From contig FJOG01000023.1 of assembly GCA_900073065.1 (NCBI GenBank), positions 810,179 through 874,178 of the forward strand: a stretch of DNA of 64,000 nucleotides, in the 5' to 3' direction. Both the position numbers and the translations under genes were made by a program. The DNA is from Phialocephala subalpina (lineage: Eukaryota > Ascomycota > Leotiomycetes > Helotiales > Mollisiaceae). Positions 37,893 through 48,376 of the stretch are shown here, in pieces. Under the pieces are notes generated by a model. It was not told the DNA's origin. It ran no database searches and saw nothing but the letters and a program-made list of their open reading frames with translations. Numbering within the stretch: position 1 is the first letter of the stretch; each line of letters begins with the position of its first letter.

Positions 37893-39130
37893 TTGAAATA
37901 TGCATTTAACTTCATTCCAGTACATAGCAAACTCAACTACCGCTCCCTCAACCTCAAAGGAAACTCCAGAGATCTACGAGTTGGTAACACAACAAGTTCC
38001 GTCGCCGAATCAGCTCGACATCGGCAACCAGAAGAAGATGATTTGTACGGTGCCTCTCCCTTAGGACCGCGATCGAATGTCAATTCCAAGAAGCTTTCTG
38101 CCATTGAAGCTCGAGATAGATCCTCTCCCGACGACGAGTCACAGCCACCAACAACTCTCAGACGCCCTCGATCAACACGTGGTCGTGCAGCACAACTCGG
38201 CGATGCAGGTGACGAAGATGTTGAGATTCCAAACAGCCAAGATGACGATTCACTCCAACCTCAGTCTCGGAAATCGCCCAAGCCGCGTTCTGGCGGTCGA
38301 AAAGTATTATATTTAGCAAGCAGCAAGAGTGGTACGGCAAATACACCAAGGCGAAATTCGAAGAAATCCAGCCAAACCATCGAAATTGGCGAAGCCCGTC
38401 CTCGAACGAGATTATCACAACTTGCTAGTTAACATCCCTCACCCGTCCGATGCTGCTATTGCCGCTTTGAAGATTGATTTCAAGGTCACACTTCAGACCG
38501 AGAATTTTGTTCAAGCGATTTGGGACAAGCGCAAGTTTACCGGCGAGCTTTCCAGATACGCCAGTGCTATGTAGCTTTCAAAATGTCAGCCCTCCCTGTT
38601 GCTCAGAAACTCTGATTACAATATACAGCTCTGACCTATCATTTTATTTATATTGGATACAATGGGAAATACGCACAAGTCAACCAAGCTCGCCACAGTT
38701 ACCATTGTAAAAAATGCAACGTGTCATGCACGTGACCATCGTCGTCATGTGGCATCTCAGATGAATAGGATAGGAGGGTACAAGAACATGGCGGCAGCAA
38801 TGAAGTCGGGAAACAAATACAATGGAAGTGCAGCTAGAGATGTGTTGTTCTGTGAGGCAAGGGAGTGTAGCTGGCAGAAACCTGTACCACGGCCGATTCA
38901 AGCTCTTTGATCGATGGAATGGACTTTCACTCAGCCATAAAGTCTGACGTCACGGCCACAATTGGTGATACTCAGTCAAGAACACTCAAGGAATCGGAGA
39001 AGAAATGAAAACACCCCACAAGCCTAGGGGCAAGATGGAGTTCAAAAATGTGGATTTTGAGGCAGGAGCGACAGACAGTGAGGACCTAGACGGATTGGAT
39101 GAATTTGACTTTATGGAATCTCGTCTATAA
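37893..39130 (+). pseudogene. Possible decayed or multi-exon gene fragment with a CxxC motif and acidic tail
   Basis: Several plus-strand stretches look coding but lie in different frames. At 37925-38065 one reads TTAPSTSKETPEIYELVTQQ. At about 38050-38432 a basic, Ser-rich disordered sequence follows. At about 38435-38574 a segment reads DFKVTLQTENFVQAIWDKRK and ends at TAG. Near 38680-38735 a stretch reads YHCKKCNVSC. Near 39005-39130 an acidic tail reads GATDSEDLDGLDEFDFMESR and ends at TAA. No start codon and splice set that I could find joins them convincingly. It may be a multi-exon gene I failed to resolve or a decaying copy. The CxxC segment hints at zinc binding, but the family is not recognised. 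Confidence 0.35.
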
Positions 39131-39336
39131 AAATAGAAGAAAGTCGATATGAGGAGACAAGGCGATGTTGAGAAGAGATCATTTGCGTTCCACGATGACT
39201 CAACTCTTAAAGATGTCGATGTCGTTGAGACCCTATCACTTACCAATCCCGAATACGAATACGACCAACAATCCTCAGAATATAATTTTCATAAAAGTTT
39301 TGCACATGAAAACCCATGCACAGCCACAACACAAAA

Positions 39337-42234
39337 ATGTCTGGAACATCCGCTATCACGATTCCCAAAAGCTTCGATGCTCTACTCTTCAACTTCGAGT
39401 CTTTGAGACATATACCGGAGCTTGCAGATGTGGTTACATCTTTCTTGGAAGGTGGTTATAAAGCCGTGTTGCGAAGCCCGACCTCGCAAACACTGTACGG
39501 GAAGCTCGTCGAGACGACATCTCTTTCGCGCAATGAGCAAGATGCTGCACTTCAGGTTGAGGAGTTGATGAATGGGCATGGGGCGATCAAAGTTCTGCTC
39601 GTCGGTCTTGCAGCGCTCAACGCATTTCTGCAAGCCAATGTCACGGGACCTCCGACATCATGGCAGGATGTCTTTCCTTTCACGAGCGAAGAAAGTGCAG
39701 CGGAGTTCAGAGAGAAGTGTTTGAAAAGTCTGGAAGTGGACGGCATATCTGTGTACCAGTATATCCCACACTTGGAGCTGTTTTGTCTGGCGAAATTTGT
39801 CTTCACAATTTTCTTCCCTCGAATCGTGGATGGCGAATTCAGAGATGTAAAATGGATGAGGATCAGGATCAATACTTTCCATCAGAGACTGTTGAGTGGT
39901 GTCAGTATGGGAAGGTTGAGCGAAAGCACAACGCTGATGGATATCATTGAGAAGGATTTCCGGGAACTCGAGAGCGAGACCTTCGCTGAGGAAAGCGGAT
40001 TTGGTACTGACGCCAAGGTCATGTTTCTGTTGGAGAAGGCGCAGATTTATATCTTGCAAGGACTGGATATGAAGGCAAAGGAAAACGTCAGGAGAGCGAA
40101 GGGAGTCGCGGGTTTTGAGTATGAGTTGAGCGGTGCGTTGGGAAAGAGGACGAAGTTTCAGCAGAATGATATTTCGCAACTGGTTGTTTTCGCCAAGAGC
40201 AAAGACACCGAGAACGCCACTGAAAATAGCTCAGCATCGACCAAGAACAACGAGGTCTCCAATGGAAATGTGCCAGCAGCCCTGGACCTCAACGATGACA
40301 CGCTCCTCGAATCCATCTCATTCGCTAAGACTACTTCGGACCCTATTGCCGCATCTTCACTTCCTCCTTCACTCGCAAATCTCAAACCGGATGACCAGCC
40401 CCAACTAAAACCTTTGGATCAGATCACTTTGCTTACGGAAGCCACTATCAAAGACCAACTCTCCCCACTCGACAAGTTGAACCGTGAAGAGATTCTACCC
40501 TATGCCGTCCGTGTGCTGAATGACAAGCCTACAAACTGGCAAATCTATACACAGGCCCTTTTGGTACGCAGTCGAATTGAATCGCATCGCTCTAGAACCC
40601 AAGAACGAAGTGTACTCCAACTTCAAGTCATTGTTGACCAAATCATCGCAGACACGCAAGAAGAGACCACTAACAGAGAGGAAAGCGGCGGGATCCCGGA
40701 AATCAAAGTTTCCTCCTTTATTCCAAGAGCAAAAGTTGACGAATCAGCTCCTGTCTCTGAGAGATTGAAGTATATTTATCCTCTTTCTTCTCCAACTCGA
40801 TGGGAAATCGAGACTGAGCTTGCATATGCATGGGCGGGCGCGGGATCCCTGGTCTCCGCTCTAGAAATCTTCAAACGCTTGAAGCTATGGGCTGAAGTTG
40901 CTCTATGTTATCACAGTGTGCACCAAGAGGATAAAGCTCGCCAGATCGTCCGACGACAGCTTTTCTTTTCGAAGAATGGGCCAGAGATGGACAAGTACGA
41001 TGTCGATGCCAAAGAAGTTGCGGCGGAGAACTGGGATGGAGAAATCAGAGAACCAAGCCCGCCACATGCACCGAGACTGTGGTGTATTCTTGGAGATCTT
41101 GACCAGGATCCACCATGCTGGGAATATGCTTGGGAGATTTCGAAACATCGGTATGCTAGAGCACAACGAACATTGGGAGAATATTACTCCAAGCTTGGAG
41201 ATTTGGACAAGGCACGAGAAGGCTACATGAAAGCTACGATTGTAAACAGACAAAATGGCGATACATGGTCACGACTCGGAGACATTGACCTCAAAGTCGG
41301 AAACTGGGATGGAGCAATCATCGCTTTCCAACAATCGATAATGATCGACGAAACCGACGCAAAGACATACTCGAATCTCGGCTCAGCATTGCTGAGCAAG
41401 CACGCAGAGCTAGTCAAGACGCAGAAACTCACAGCATCGGAATCCGCTCCTGCCGTTGAGCTTCTCGACGACGAAGGCATCTCATCAGTCCACAAATCTA
41501 ATTCGGATCCCCAATCTCTCCTTCGCCAAGCCCTCTCAGCCTACAAACGAGGTGCCTCCATCGCCCACACCAATTGGCAAATTTGGGACAACGTAATCAC
41601 CATCGCTGGACGACTTTCCCCTCCCTCATTGCCTGATCTTCTTCTCGGCATGCGCTCTGTCCTTCAGATCCGCGCTCCCGCAGTCGGCGAATTCGCAGTC
41701 GACATTGACGTCCTACGAGCTCTAGTCCTTGAAGTCGCATCCCGCGAACGTCCCGAGAACACCATGCCAGGGGAAAATCCCGCAGAAAACAACGGTATCT
41801 ATGTTCCGCCCCGCGGCAGTCTCGCTCGAGCTGTGATCACCATGGTCGAGTCGGACGTCATCCCTCTGATCACCAAACGCGCCGAACTCTGGGTTCTAGT
41901 CGAGAAACTTTCTCTGTATAGAAAAGATTACGCGAATGCGTTGAAATGTGCAGAAAGAGCATGGCGGGTGTTGAAAGATGGCGAGGATTGGTTGCTAGAT
42001 AAGGAGCATTGGAAAAGTGTTGTCAGCGCTACGGATAACCTTGTCAGTGCTTTTGAGAATTATGGGCCGATGGAGATGGTTAGCGAAGGTGGGGACATGA
42101 AGGAGGTGGAGAAGGGATGGAGGATGAAGGCTAGGAACGCGGTGAGAGGGGTTATGAGTAAAGGGAAGGAGGTATGGGAGGATAGCAGTGAGTGGGAAGA
42201 GTTGCAGGGGTTGCTTGATGGGCTGAAGAGTTAG
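39337..42234 (+). CDS. EMW1: TPR protein of the TTC27/EMW1 family, about 965 aa
   Basis: Single-exon gene. I chose the ATG at 39337 (AAAATGTC, A at -3) over an in-frame ATG seven codons upstream with a poorer context. The N-terminal half is helical (ALLFNFESLRHIPELADVV; then AALNAFLQANVTGPP and VYQYIPHLELFCLAKF), typical of this family. The C-terminal half has clear tetratricopeptide repeats (RTLGEYYSKLGDLDKAREGY; TWSRLGDIDLKVGNWDGAI; TYSNLGSALLSKH). Yeast Emw1 is an essential protein linked to cell-wall integrity and glycosylation, and TTC27 is its animal homologue. Length fits the family. A linker at about 40200-40400 is low complexity. The Ginger-like transposon begins about 110 bp after the stop, so the 3' UTR may be disturbed while the coding region is intact. 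Confidence 0.9.
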   Translation: MSGTSAITIPKSFDALLFNFESLRHIPELADVVTSFLEGGYKAVLRSPTSQTLYGKLVETTSLSRNEQDAALQVEELMNGHGAIKVLLVGLAALNAFLQANVTGPPTSWQDVFPFTSEESAAEFREKCLKSLEVDGISVYQYIPHLELFCLAKFVFTIFFPRIVDGEFRDVKWMRIRINTFHQRLLSGVSMGRLSESTTLMDIIEKDFRELESETFAEESGFGTDAKVMFLLEKAQIYILQGLDMKAKENVRRAKGVAGFEYELSGALGKRTKFQQNDISQLVVFAKSKDTENATENSSASTKNNEVSNGNVPAALDLNDDTLLESISFAKTTSDPIAASSLPPSLANLKPDDQPQLKPLDQITLLTEATIKDQLSPLDKLNREEILPYAVRVLNDKPTNWQIYTQALLVRSRIESHRSRTQERSVLQLQVIVDQIIADTQEETTNREESGGIPEIKVSSFIPRAKVDESAPVSERLKYIYPLSSPTRWEIETELAYAWAGAGSLVSALEIFKRLKLWAEVALCYHSVHQEDKARQIVRRQLFFSKNGPEMDKYDVDAKEVAAENWDGEIREPSPPHAPRLWCILGDLDQDPPCWEYAWEISKHRYARAQRTLGEYYSKLGDLDKAREGYMKATIVNRQNGDTWSRLGDIDLKVGNWDGAIIAFQQSIMIDETDAKTYSNLGSALLSKHAELVKTQKLTASESAPAVELLDDEGISSVHKSNSDPQSLLRQALSAYKRGASIAHTNWQIWDNVITIAGRLSPPSLPDLLLGMRSVLQIRAPAVGEFAVDIDVLRALVLEVASRERPENTMPGENPAENNGIYVPPRGSLARAVITMVESDVIPLITKRAELWVLVEKLSLYRKDYANALKCAERAWRVLKDGEDWLLDKEHWKSVVSATDNLVSAFENYGPMEMVSEGGDMKEVEKGWRMKARNAVRGVMSKGKEVWEDSSEWEELQGLLDGLKS

Positions 42235-42344
42235 GTGGTAGAAGGAATTATGTGACGGTACTTGCTCCTCCAATCTCGCACATTACATGAATTGATGTGG
42301 CAGTACATGATTCTGATCAACACAAGTTGGCGATTTTAGGTATG

Positions 42345-45042
42345 TGTGACCGCGAATTCATGGAATGATTAAATCCATGGAATTTCTTCCTATTCCATAG
42401 AAAAATGACCTATTCCATTGAATAGATCACTTTCCATAGATCACAAATCCATGAATTCGATTTGTTTAAATCCATTATATTTCCCCAACCTCCCCCCTTT
42501 TTAGCTTTTACTCGCCCCCTTTTTGTTTGACTCCCACTCTCCCGTCTCACTTCTCACTTTATGACAATGTCTTTATTCTATCGCAAAAATATATCTTTAT
42601 AACTCAAAAAGATATATCGTATCTCTAGAAAGTGTATTATTCCCTTGGATTTGTTTGTCTCGTTATAATTAAACAAAAAAAGTTAATACAAACATATTAT
42701 CCTCAATATTCTCTACTTTTGTAAAGTATTCAATATTATCACTCACTCTTTACTTCTCATTCTCGCCAGTATGCCTATTACATACGCCTACAGTGCCGAC
42801 AGATCTTTTAATGCTAATGATCCTAATACTAAACCATCAAGAGCTGCTTTTTTGCCTTCTCACCCTTTTGTGGCGCCTAAAGACAGAGCACTTGTAGCCC
42901 TATGGAGTCTTAAGTGCGAGGCCAAATAGTTTGAGCGTTTTGAGGCCAAGCCTAATCGCGCCATTTTATCTTCTAATAAGCGGCTTAATATGCGCTTCCA
43001 TTTACAAAACCCGAACTATAAATGCAAAGGCAACACTTCTAAGGAGAGGGCTACGGATGCTAAGTTGAGAGGCTAGACTCAAGCCAATTTCATACTTTAA
43101 GACAACTAGATCTACCGTAAAAGTAGTATTGATTCTAAGGGTGTAGCATTCAACTCTAAGTATATTGCATGTGATTCCGATGCTTTAGATTTGATCTAAG
43201 GAGTTCACGTTGCTTTGCATCACGCAAATTAATTACACTTTTCACTGCTTAAACTTTCGAGACTAATTGATATATTTAAGCGTAGACAAGATAAACCACA
43301 GAGTTCAATAGTTGTACTACGGGATCACTAAAACCGATGTAGAGTAAGTCCGCAAAGCTTGCAATATTTGTAATCAAGCAGCACTACCCAAAGCTAAGAA
43401 GCCCCTTATTAAGCCTATTATTCCAATCGGAATGATGGATGAGTTAATCGTTGATTTTATGGATTTTACTAATGAGCCGAATGGAGACATAAATTGGATT
43501 CAACACATAAAGCTTCCTTTTCCTAAGTATTGTTGGACTTCAGCTCATGAGGATAAGGAAGCTGTAACTACTGGGACTATTCTTGAGGCTTGGCTTAATA
43601 CATATGGCCGAGTTAAGCGCATGTAAGTTGCTTCCCGCTATTAAATATATTTAAGCTAATCTTTGTTTTAGCCGTTGTAATAATGGCACCGAATTCAAAG
43701 GCAAAAAGTACGGTGATTTTAAGAGTGTTTACCAGAAATGGGGTATCCTTATTATCAACGGTAGAGGCTATTACCCAGAGACCCAAGGAACCGTGGAGAT
43801 CGCCAATCGCACCTTTAAACGCCGCCTTAGGGCTTTGCAAACAGCGCGGAGCACTCGCCATTGGGTAGAATTTCTCCCTGAGATCACTATAATAATTAAT
43901 ACTTCTCCATTAGATGCTTTGCTTAGTAAGATGACCCCTTATGAAGCTTTCTACGGCCGATTACCTCTACAATAGGATAGCTTTGCTCAAGATATGCACT
44001 TTAAGCGGGCTGAAGCAGCTAGCGAACTATTTGAGATCGCTAAACTAGAAATAGTTGAGCTATCTGATGATGAAGTGGCTACTGATGATGACTAAGCTTT
44101 CCAAACAGCCTTAGAGAAGCGTATCGCTCACAATTATATGAAAGTAGTAGAGCGAATAGTCAAGAAGAGGGGTAGTGATCAAACTTTGGTTTTGGAAAGT
44201 CAAATCGTTCTCTTTGAGTTTCCTAAGGAGATGCGTACCTCACTAGAACTACTTACTATTCCAATTAGAATTATGAAGCTAATAAGTGTTGTGAGTATAT
44301 CTTTATGTGCAAGAGATATAATGTGCTAATATAAATTTAGACTACCAAACTTTACTCGCAATATGGACTCATTAAAGGCATGCATCAAGTGTCTCAGCTC
44401 ACTGTTTGTCCAATGGCTGGTACTTAGGAAGAGTTTATTCCTAAAACCATTACATTTAACGCACAGCCGATCACAGTAACTAAAGCTGTGCAATTGGAAT
44501 TCGGTCGTAGGCCTTTGTCTGTACTTCAAAAAGCAGGCCGAGCTGCAACTACTGCTTTAAAGGTAAAGAGAAGTACGGAGGCTGTTCCAAAGCTTGCTAC
44601 TAAAGCTGGTCGCAAAAAGAAGGCAATTGAAGTGGATGATGAAGTAAGAGATATTACTCCTCTTGCATTTAATACTCGCGCAAAGAAAGCTAAGAATTAA
44701 GGAGGTAGAAGTATTTGGGAATGGCTCTATTTGTTGGAAAACCCATGTTTTGACTTCACTTAAGGGATTTAGTTCTTTAGACTTCTACATTTGAGACTAT
44801 AAATAATATATCTTCATCTTTTGGTCACGTCACATACTTTATTATTCCACGAACTGACAATTGATTCTATGGATTGGCACCCAATTCCATGGAATCTGCC
44901 TAATTCTATAGAATCACTTATTAAGTCATAGAATTATAAACTTAGATTCGTATTCGTGGATTTAAAATCCATGGATTTCATCCGATTCTATGGAATAGGG
45001 AGAATTCCATGGAATCGATCATTCCACAGATTGGCGGTCACA
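42345..45042 (+). mobile_element. Ginger-like DNA transposon relic (2,698 bp) with TIRs and 4-bp target duplication
   Basis: The ends are imperfect terminal inverted repeats of about 60 bp: the left starts TGTGACCGCGAATTC and the right, read on the complement, starts TGTGACCGCCAATC. The flanks carry a perfect 4-bp target-site duplication, TATG, at 42341-42344 and 45043-45046. TGTGA fits the TGTNR terminus, and 4 bp fits the target duplication, of Ginger cut-and-paste transposons, whose transposase resembles Ty3/gypsy integrase. Both sub-terminal regions hold several palindromic TTCCATGGAA-type motifs, possibly transposase-binding sites. The internal coding region (42771-44700) encodes an integrase-like protein with many stops. 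The element sits between TTC27 and a Tc1-like relic. Confidence 0.88.
42771..44700 (+). pseudogene. Degenerate integrase-like transposase of the Ginger-like element
   Basis: Conceptual reading starts with MPITYAYSADRSF and ends near NTRAKKAKN. An HHCC-type zinc finger remnant precedes the core (CNICNQA near 43360). The integrase core follows: first Asp in ELIVDFMDF, then the segment RCNNGTEFKG where the second catalytic Asp has become Asn, then Glu in QGTVEIANRTFKRRL, and finally MTPYEAFYGRLP. A 49-bp intron (43623-43671) sits inside the codon before RCNNGTEF, and correct splicing restores the family sequence there. At least eight in-frame TAA/TAG codons interrupt the frame, several where Gln is expected (CAA/CAG to TAA/TAG). 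Together with the Asp-to-Asn change (G to A), this is the pattern left by RIP. The protein cannot be active. Confidence 0.85.
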
Positions 45043-45321
45043 TATGGCATACATAGTTTGAGGCCGTCACGGTGGAAGTTGAAGGAGCCTTCCAATTTCG
45101 ACTAATGACCCTCAATTCCTTTTCTCCGCGCCCAAACAACCCACTCATATACGCGTCTGCAGCTTGATCTCATCAAATCAAAACGTTTCTAGCGCTTCAC
45201 GATTGGCATTTGATTGTATTTTGCCCTTTAGATTCGGAGAGGGGCTGGTTCTTGAACGCCGCTCGGTCACCTCTAAATGCCCTTTTTTCTGACTCGATAA
45301 TTTAAGGAGTTATACGTAGTA

Positions 45322-46700
45322 CAGTCCGTGCCCTAAAGTTCCCGTGATTTTTAATTTAAAAGCGCGTTTTTTCGCGAAGCGCGTTCCTCCTCCTTCCTTA
45401 AACATTACAATATGCCACCAGAACGCACTCCTCTTAGGCCTATAAATAGCAATCCTCTTCCAAAGAAGGCACTCACTGAGTTTGAAAAAAGCCGGATTAT
45501 TGGCATGCACGATGGTGGCGCAATTAAAGCTGCAATCCAACGGTTTTATTCTCATCTATATATAAGCGTTAGCGACACGATTAAAAAAGAGGCACTACGC
45601 GACAGCGGGCACTCTTTACCTCGAACCGGCCGGCCAAAGTGCTATTTAGACGCTGAAGAACGACTTGTACTACGGCACGTCCGCCGCTTTCCTAAGGATT
45701 CCTATGCCGAAGTCATAAAAGCCTGCGAGGTTACTTTTAAGAGGAAAACTATTAAGAAGATTTTGAAGGAGCATAGAATCAAGAATTAGAAGTGCAAACG
45801 ATGACTATTTCTTACTCAAAAGAATGCCAATAAGCGACTTGCTTAGTGCCTTGCGCATTGGCATTTGAATGCAAAGGAATGGGGAATGCATATGTGGAGT
45901 GATAAGTGCTCTTGTGAGCGGGGGCGGGGGAAACGGGATAAATGGTGCTTTCGAATATCGATAGAGAAATGGCAACCAAAAATAGTCTAAACTTACGGAA
46001 CGAATAAGAACATGAAGGTTATGGTCTAAGCATGCTTTTGGGACCTCGGGCGGTCTAACCTCTATATCATGGATCGGGATTTTGAGAGCTAGAAGCATGG
46101 GTATTCCGCCAACTCCTATATCGAGGTTTTAGACGCAGAACTTGCTCCAATTCACGAAAAACTCGACCCAGGGTATCTATTCATGCAGGACAATGCCTCT
46201 ATTCATTGTGCCAAGAAGGTCAAGGCTTGGTTCGCTGCCAAAGGGATCACACAGCTCATGGACTGGCCTCTTTACTCCCCTGATTTGAACCCAATCGAGC
46301 ATATTTAGTGGCACTTAAAGACTAGGTGCTATGAGATGTTTCCGGAGGTTGCAGTAGACAAATCAGAGTCAGAACATGCGCGACAGAGATTGGAATCTTG
46401 TCTCCAAGCGGCTTGGGATACTTTAGACTAAGAATTGTTTGATACTTTGGGTGCAAGTATAAGTGCTCGGATGGAAGCTGTTATTGAGGCCAAGGGGTGG
46501 CACACAAAATATTGAGCCCAATTTTAGACATTTTCGAGAGCTTTTTGTATCGTTAGAGAGAGGACACATAGGCGCATTAATAGCATTAATCAGATTTTAA
46601 TTTGAACTACAATTAGTAAAGTTATGTGAAGTTTAAGTTTTTGGAAAATATAGGGTGCGAAGTCAAAAAAAAAATCACGGGAACTTTAGGGCACTGACTG
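45322..46700 (+). mobile_element. Tc1/mariner-superfamily transposon relic (1,379 bp)
   Basis: Terminal inverted repeats of about 31 bp begin CAGTCCGTGCCCTAAAG on the left and CAGTCAGTGCCCTAAAG on the complement of the right end, with one clear mismatch. They are flanked by TA dinucleotides (45320-45321 and 46701-46702), the obligatory target site of this superfamily. The interior carries a broken DDE transposase. Only about 280 bp of host-like DNA separate it from the Ginger-like element. Confidence 0.9.
45412..46515 (+). pseudogene. Broken Tc1/mariner DDE transposase
   Basis: The N-terminal 125 codons (45412-45789) are open and encode two helix-turn-helix segments separated by a basic RTGRPK hook. 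Stops then follow. The C-terminal catalytic part is recognisable: FMQDNASIH supplies the second Asp and SPDLNPIEHI the Glu, with 35 residues between them (classical Tc1 has 34). The next codon, expected to be Trp, is TAG, and WDTLD is followed by TAA where Gln is expected. Both fit C-to-T/G-to-A damage at CpA sites, i.e. RIP-like. The reading ends at TGA 46513-46515. The copy is inactive. Confidence 0.85.
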
Positions 46701-47019
46701 TATTAACAGGAGGAGAATGTTACGGATTTTCAAAGGCTAGATAATGCTGTATATCTTGTGCTATTCTCTTCGAAAATAACATCGCAAAATCTTGGATTTC
46801 GTGGTGCCTGATGTCCCAGCATGGAATAACAATGCAACATCCGCGAGATGATGAAGTAGAAAGTGTGAACGAGTTTGATACTCGATAACTTCAATATCCC
46901 TTTGAAATTCACCCGACCCAATCGCTTCCGCCGATTTCGCTTGAAGATTACCTCCATCCACTTCCAACAACTTAGAGAAAACTACAACTCCAACTTCTCG
47001 ACACCATAGACTAGACATC

Positions 47020-47712
47020 ATGGATGACACGTGGGTTAACTCGAGATTCTACTGAAAATCACACTGACCAAAGCATAGAATGACGAATGACGACCATGAA
47101 CCGAGCGTAGAACCAGACCACACGTCCGAGACAATCGATCTTCAAGAATCCAATGGTGAAGGGCTACATCAACATGCTACCTACCCCGAAACCGACAGCG
47201 AGTCTACGACGCCCCCACCTCGGAAGTCCTCCAAGCCTCCGAGGAAGCGAGACCTCAACTCTAAAGGAGGCCAGTAGACCAACAAAATCAAGCAAATCGT
47301 CCACTGACTTGCTACTACAGAACATAAAATCATCGTCAAGGGCCCGCTCCGTGCTCTCACCAGAGTTATATGCAAGGAGCTGAGGCCAGGACTTGGAGTC
47401 GAGCTCGAGGAAAGCGCGTGCGAAATGTTGCGAGAAGCTGCTGAGGAGTTCCTCATTCGCGAATTCCAACGTAAATTCCCTCGGTTTCTGGAAGATTTCT
47501 TGTTCATGTTAGCAGTAGCAAACCTGTCTACTATTTATGCAAAGCGCGCCACACTTCAAGTAAAGGACATGAAGGAAGCAGCAGCTCGGCGAACTGGAGG
47601 AAACATAACTGGAAACGCCACACTTCAGCAAGAGGGTACAGAGGAGGTCCAACCAGTCAAGGAAGGCACTCGTATGGGCAAAGGTGCTGAGAGTGAAGCT
47701 GTTGAGTTGTAG
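47020..47712 (+). CDS. Divergent histone H3/CENP-A-like histone-fold protein (integrity uncertain)
   Basis: The 3' part is clearly an H3-type histone fold. The sense frame at 47341-47470 reads PLRALTRVICKELRPGLGVE, then MLREAAEEFLIREFQ. After a 45-bp intron (47471-47515) comes LANLSTIYAKRATLQVKDMK. This matches the H3 pattern L-x-EA-x-E-x-[YF]-L...F...NL-x2-I-x-AKR-x-T-x3-KD. By hand alignment, loop 1 is two residues longer than in H3 and equals human CENP-A. Model A uses exons 47020-47030, 47079-47155, 47321-47470 and 47516-47712. The acceptor at 47320 is preceded by a CTGAC branch motif, giving an intact 144-aa protein without the H3 tail and alpha-N helix. Model B reads 47079-47470 straight through, keeps a Lys/Arg/Pro-rich tail, but has stops TAG (47275) and TGA (47305). 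A third frame reads SSTDLLLQ at 47300-47320, as expected for alpha-N, hinting at a frameshift. A roughly 40-aa C-terminal extension is unusual. Confidence 0.6.
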
Positions 47713-48376
47713 TGTTTCCTCTTCGTCGGCACCGCCATTTGGTGAATGAGACATTCTTCTGTCATAAATCACGATGTCAGGTTGAGAAGTCGTACCTATT
47801 TCGAGAGTCGTTGCGCATCTAGAACTCTCGCAAGGTTCTTCACCAACAGTGTAGCATAGTCTTTCAAACAAGTAACTCTCATTCAAGCTCCTGAAACTGG
47901 AGGTGATCGTGAAGATTCCCCTTTCAAACCCTAAGGCACACCATGGACATCGATGTCCAACGGCCTATAAGAGACACAAAAAGCCAGTACGGGATGCGCG
48001 ACTGTAGCCTTGCGGTAGGTAAGAAGTTCGACTAGCAGATGAGGGTGTTTTGCGGCTGCAGCCTTGTGGTTGGTATGGGTACTGTGCTTTGGGTGTTCAG
48101 CGTCGCCTCGAATTTTAAGCGAACAACTACCTCAAAAACTGTAAACTTTACTAACTTCTATAAAAGAATGTAATACTCGAGTATATGATACTCTTACTTA
48201 ATGCGATCAACTTAATTTAAAAATAAAGAGAATTGGATCATAAATAAAAGAGATATTCGAAGTTGAAGTTTGAAAACAGGCTGCTTGCACATGGTTTGAT
48301 ATTACACAGCCAAAATTAGCCGGATTTTTGGCGAAGCTGAACACTAAAAGCACAGTAGCAGATGAAGGCGGTTTGA
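47713..48376. other. AT-rich intergenic region
   Basis: 48100-48260 is strongly AT-rich with many TAA/TTA triplets, in contrast to the flanking genes. Short phrases such as GTAGCCTTGCGG recur (near 48005, 48060 and 48380) but form no clear repeat unit. No gene is supported. Confidence 0.45.

Noticed and set aside
47164..47507. Minus-strand frames over the histone-like gene
   Set aside because: They lack start context and motifs, whereas the plus strand gives a clear histone fold.
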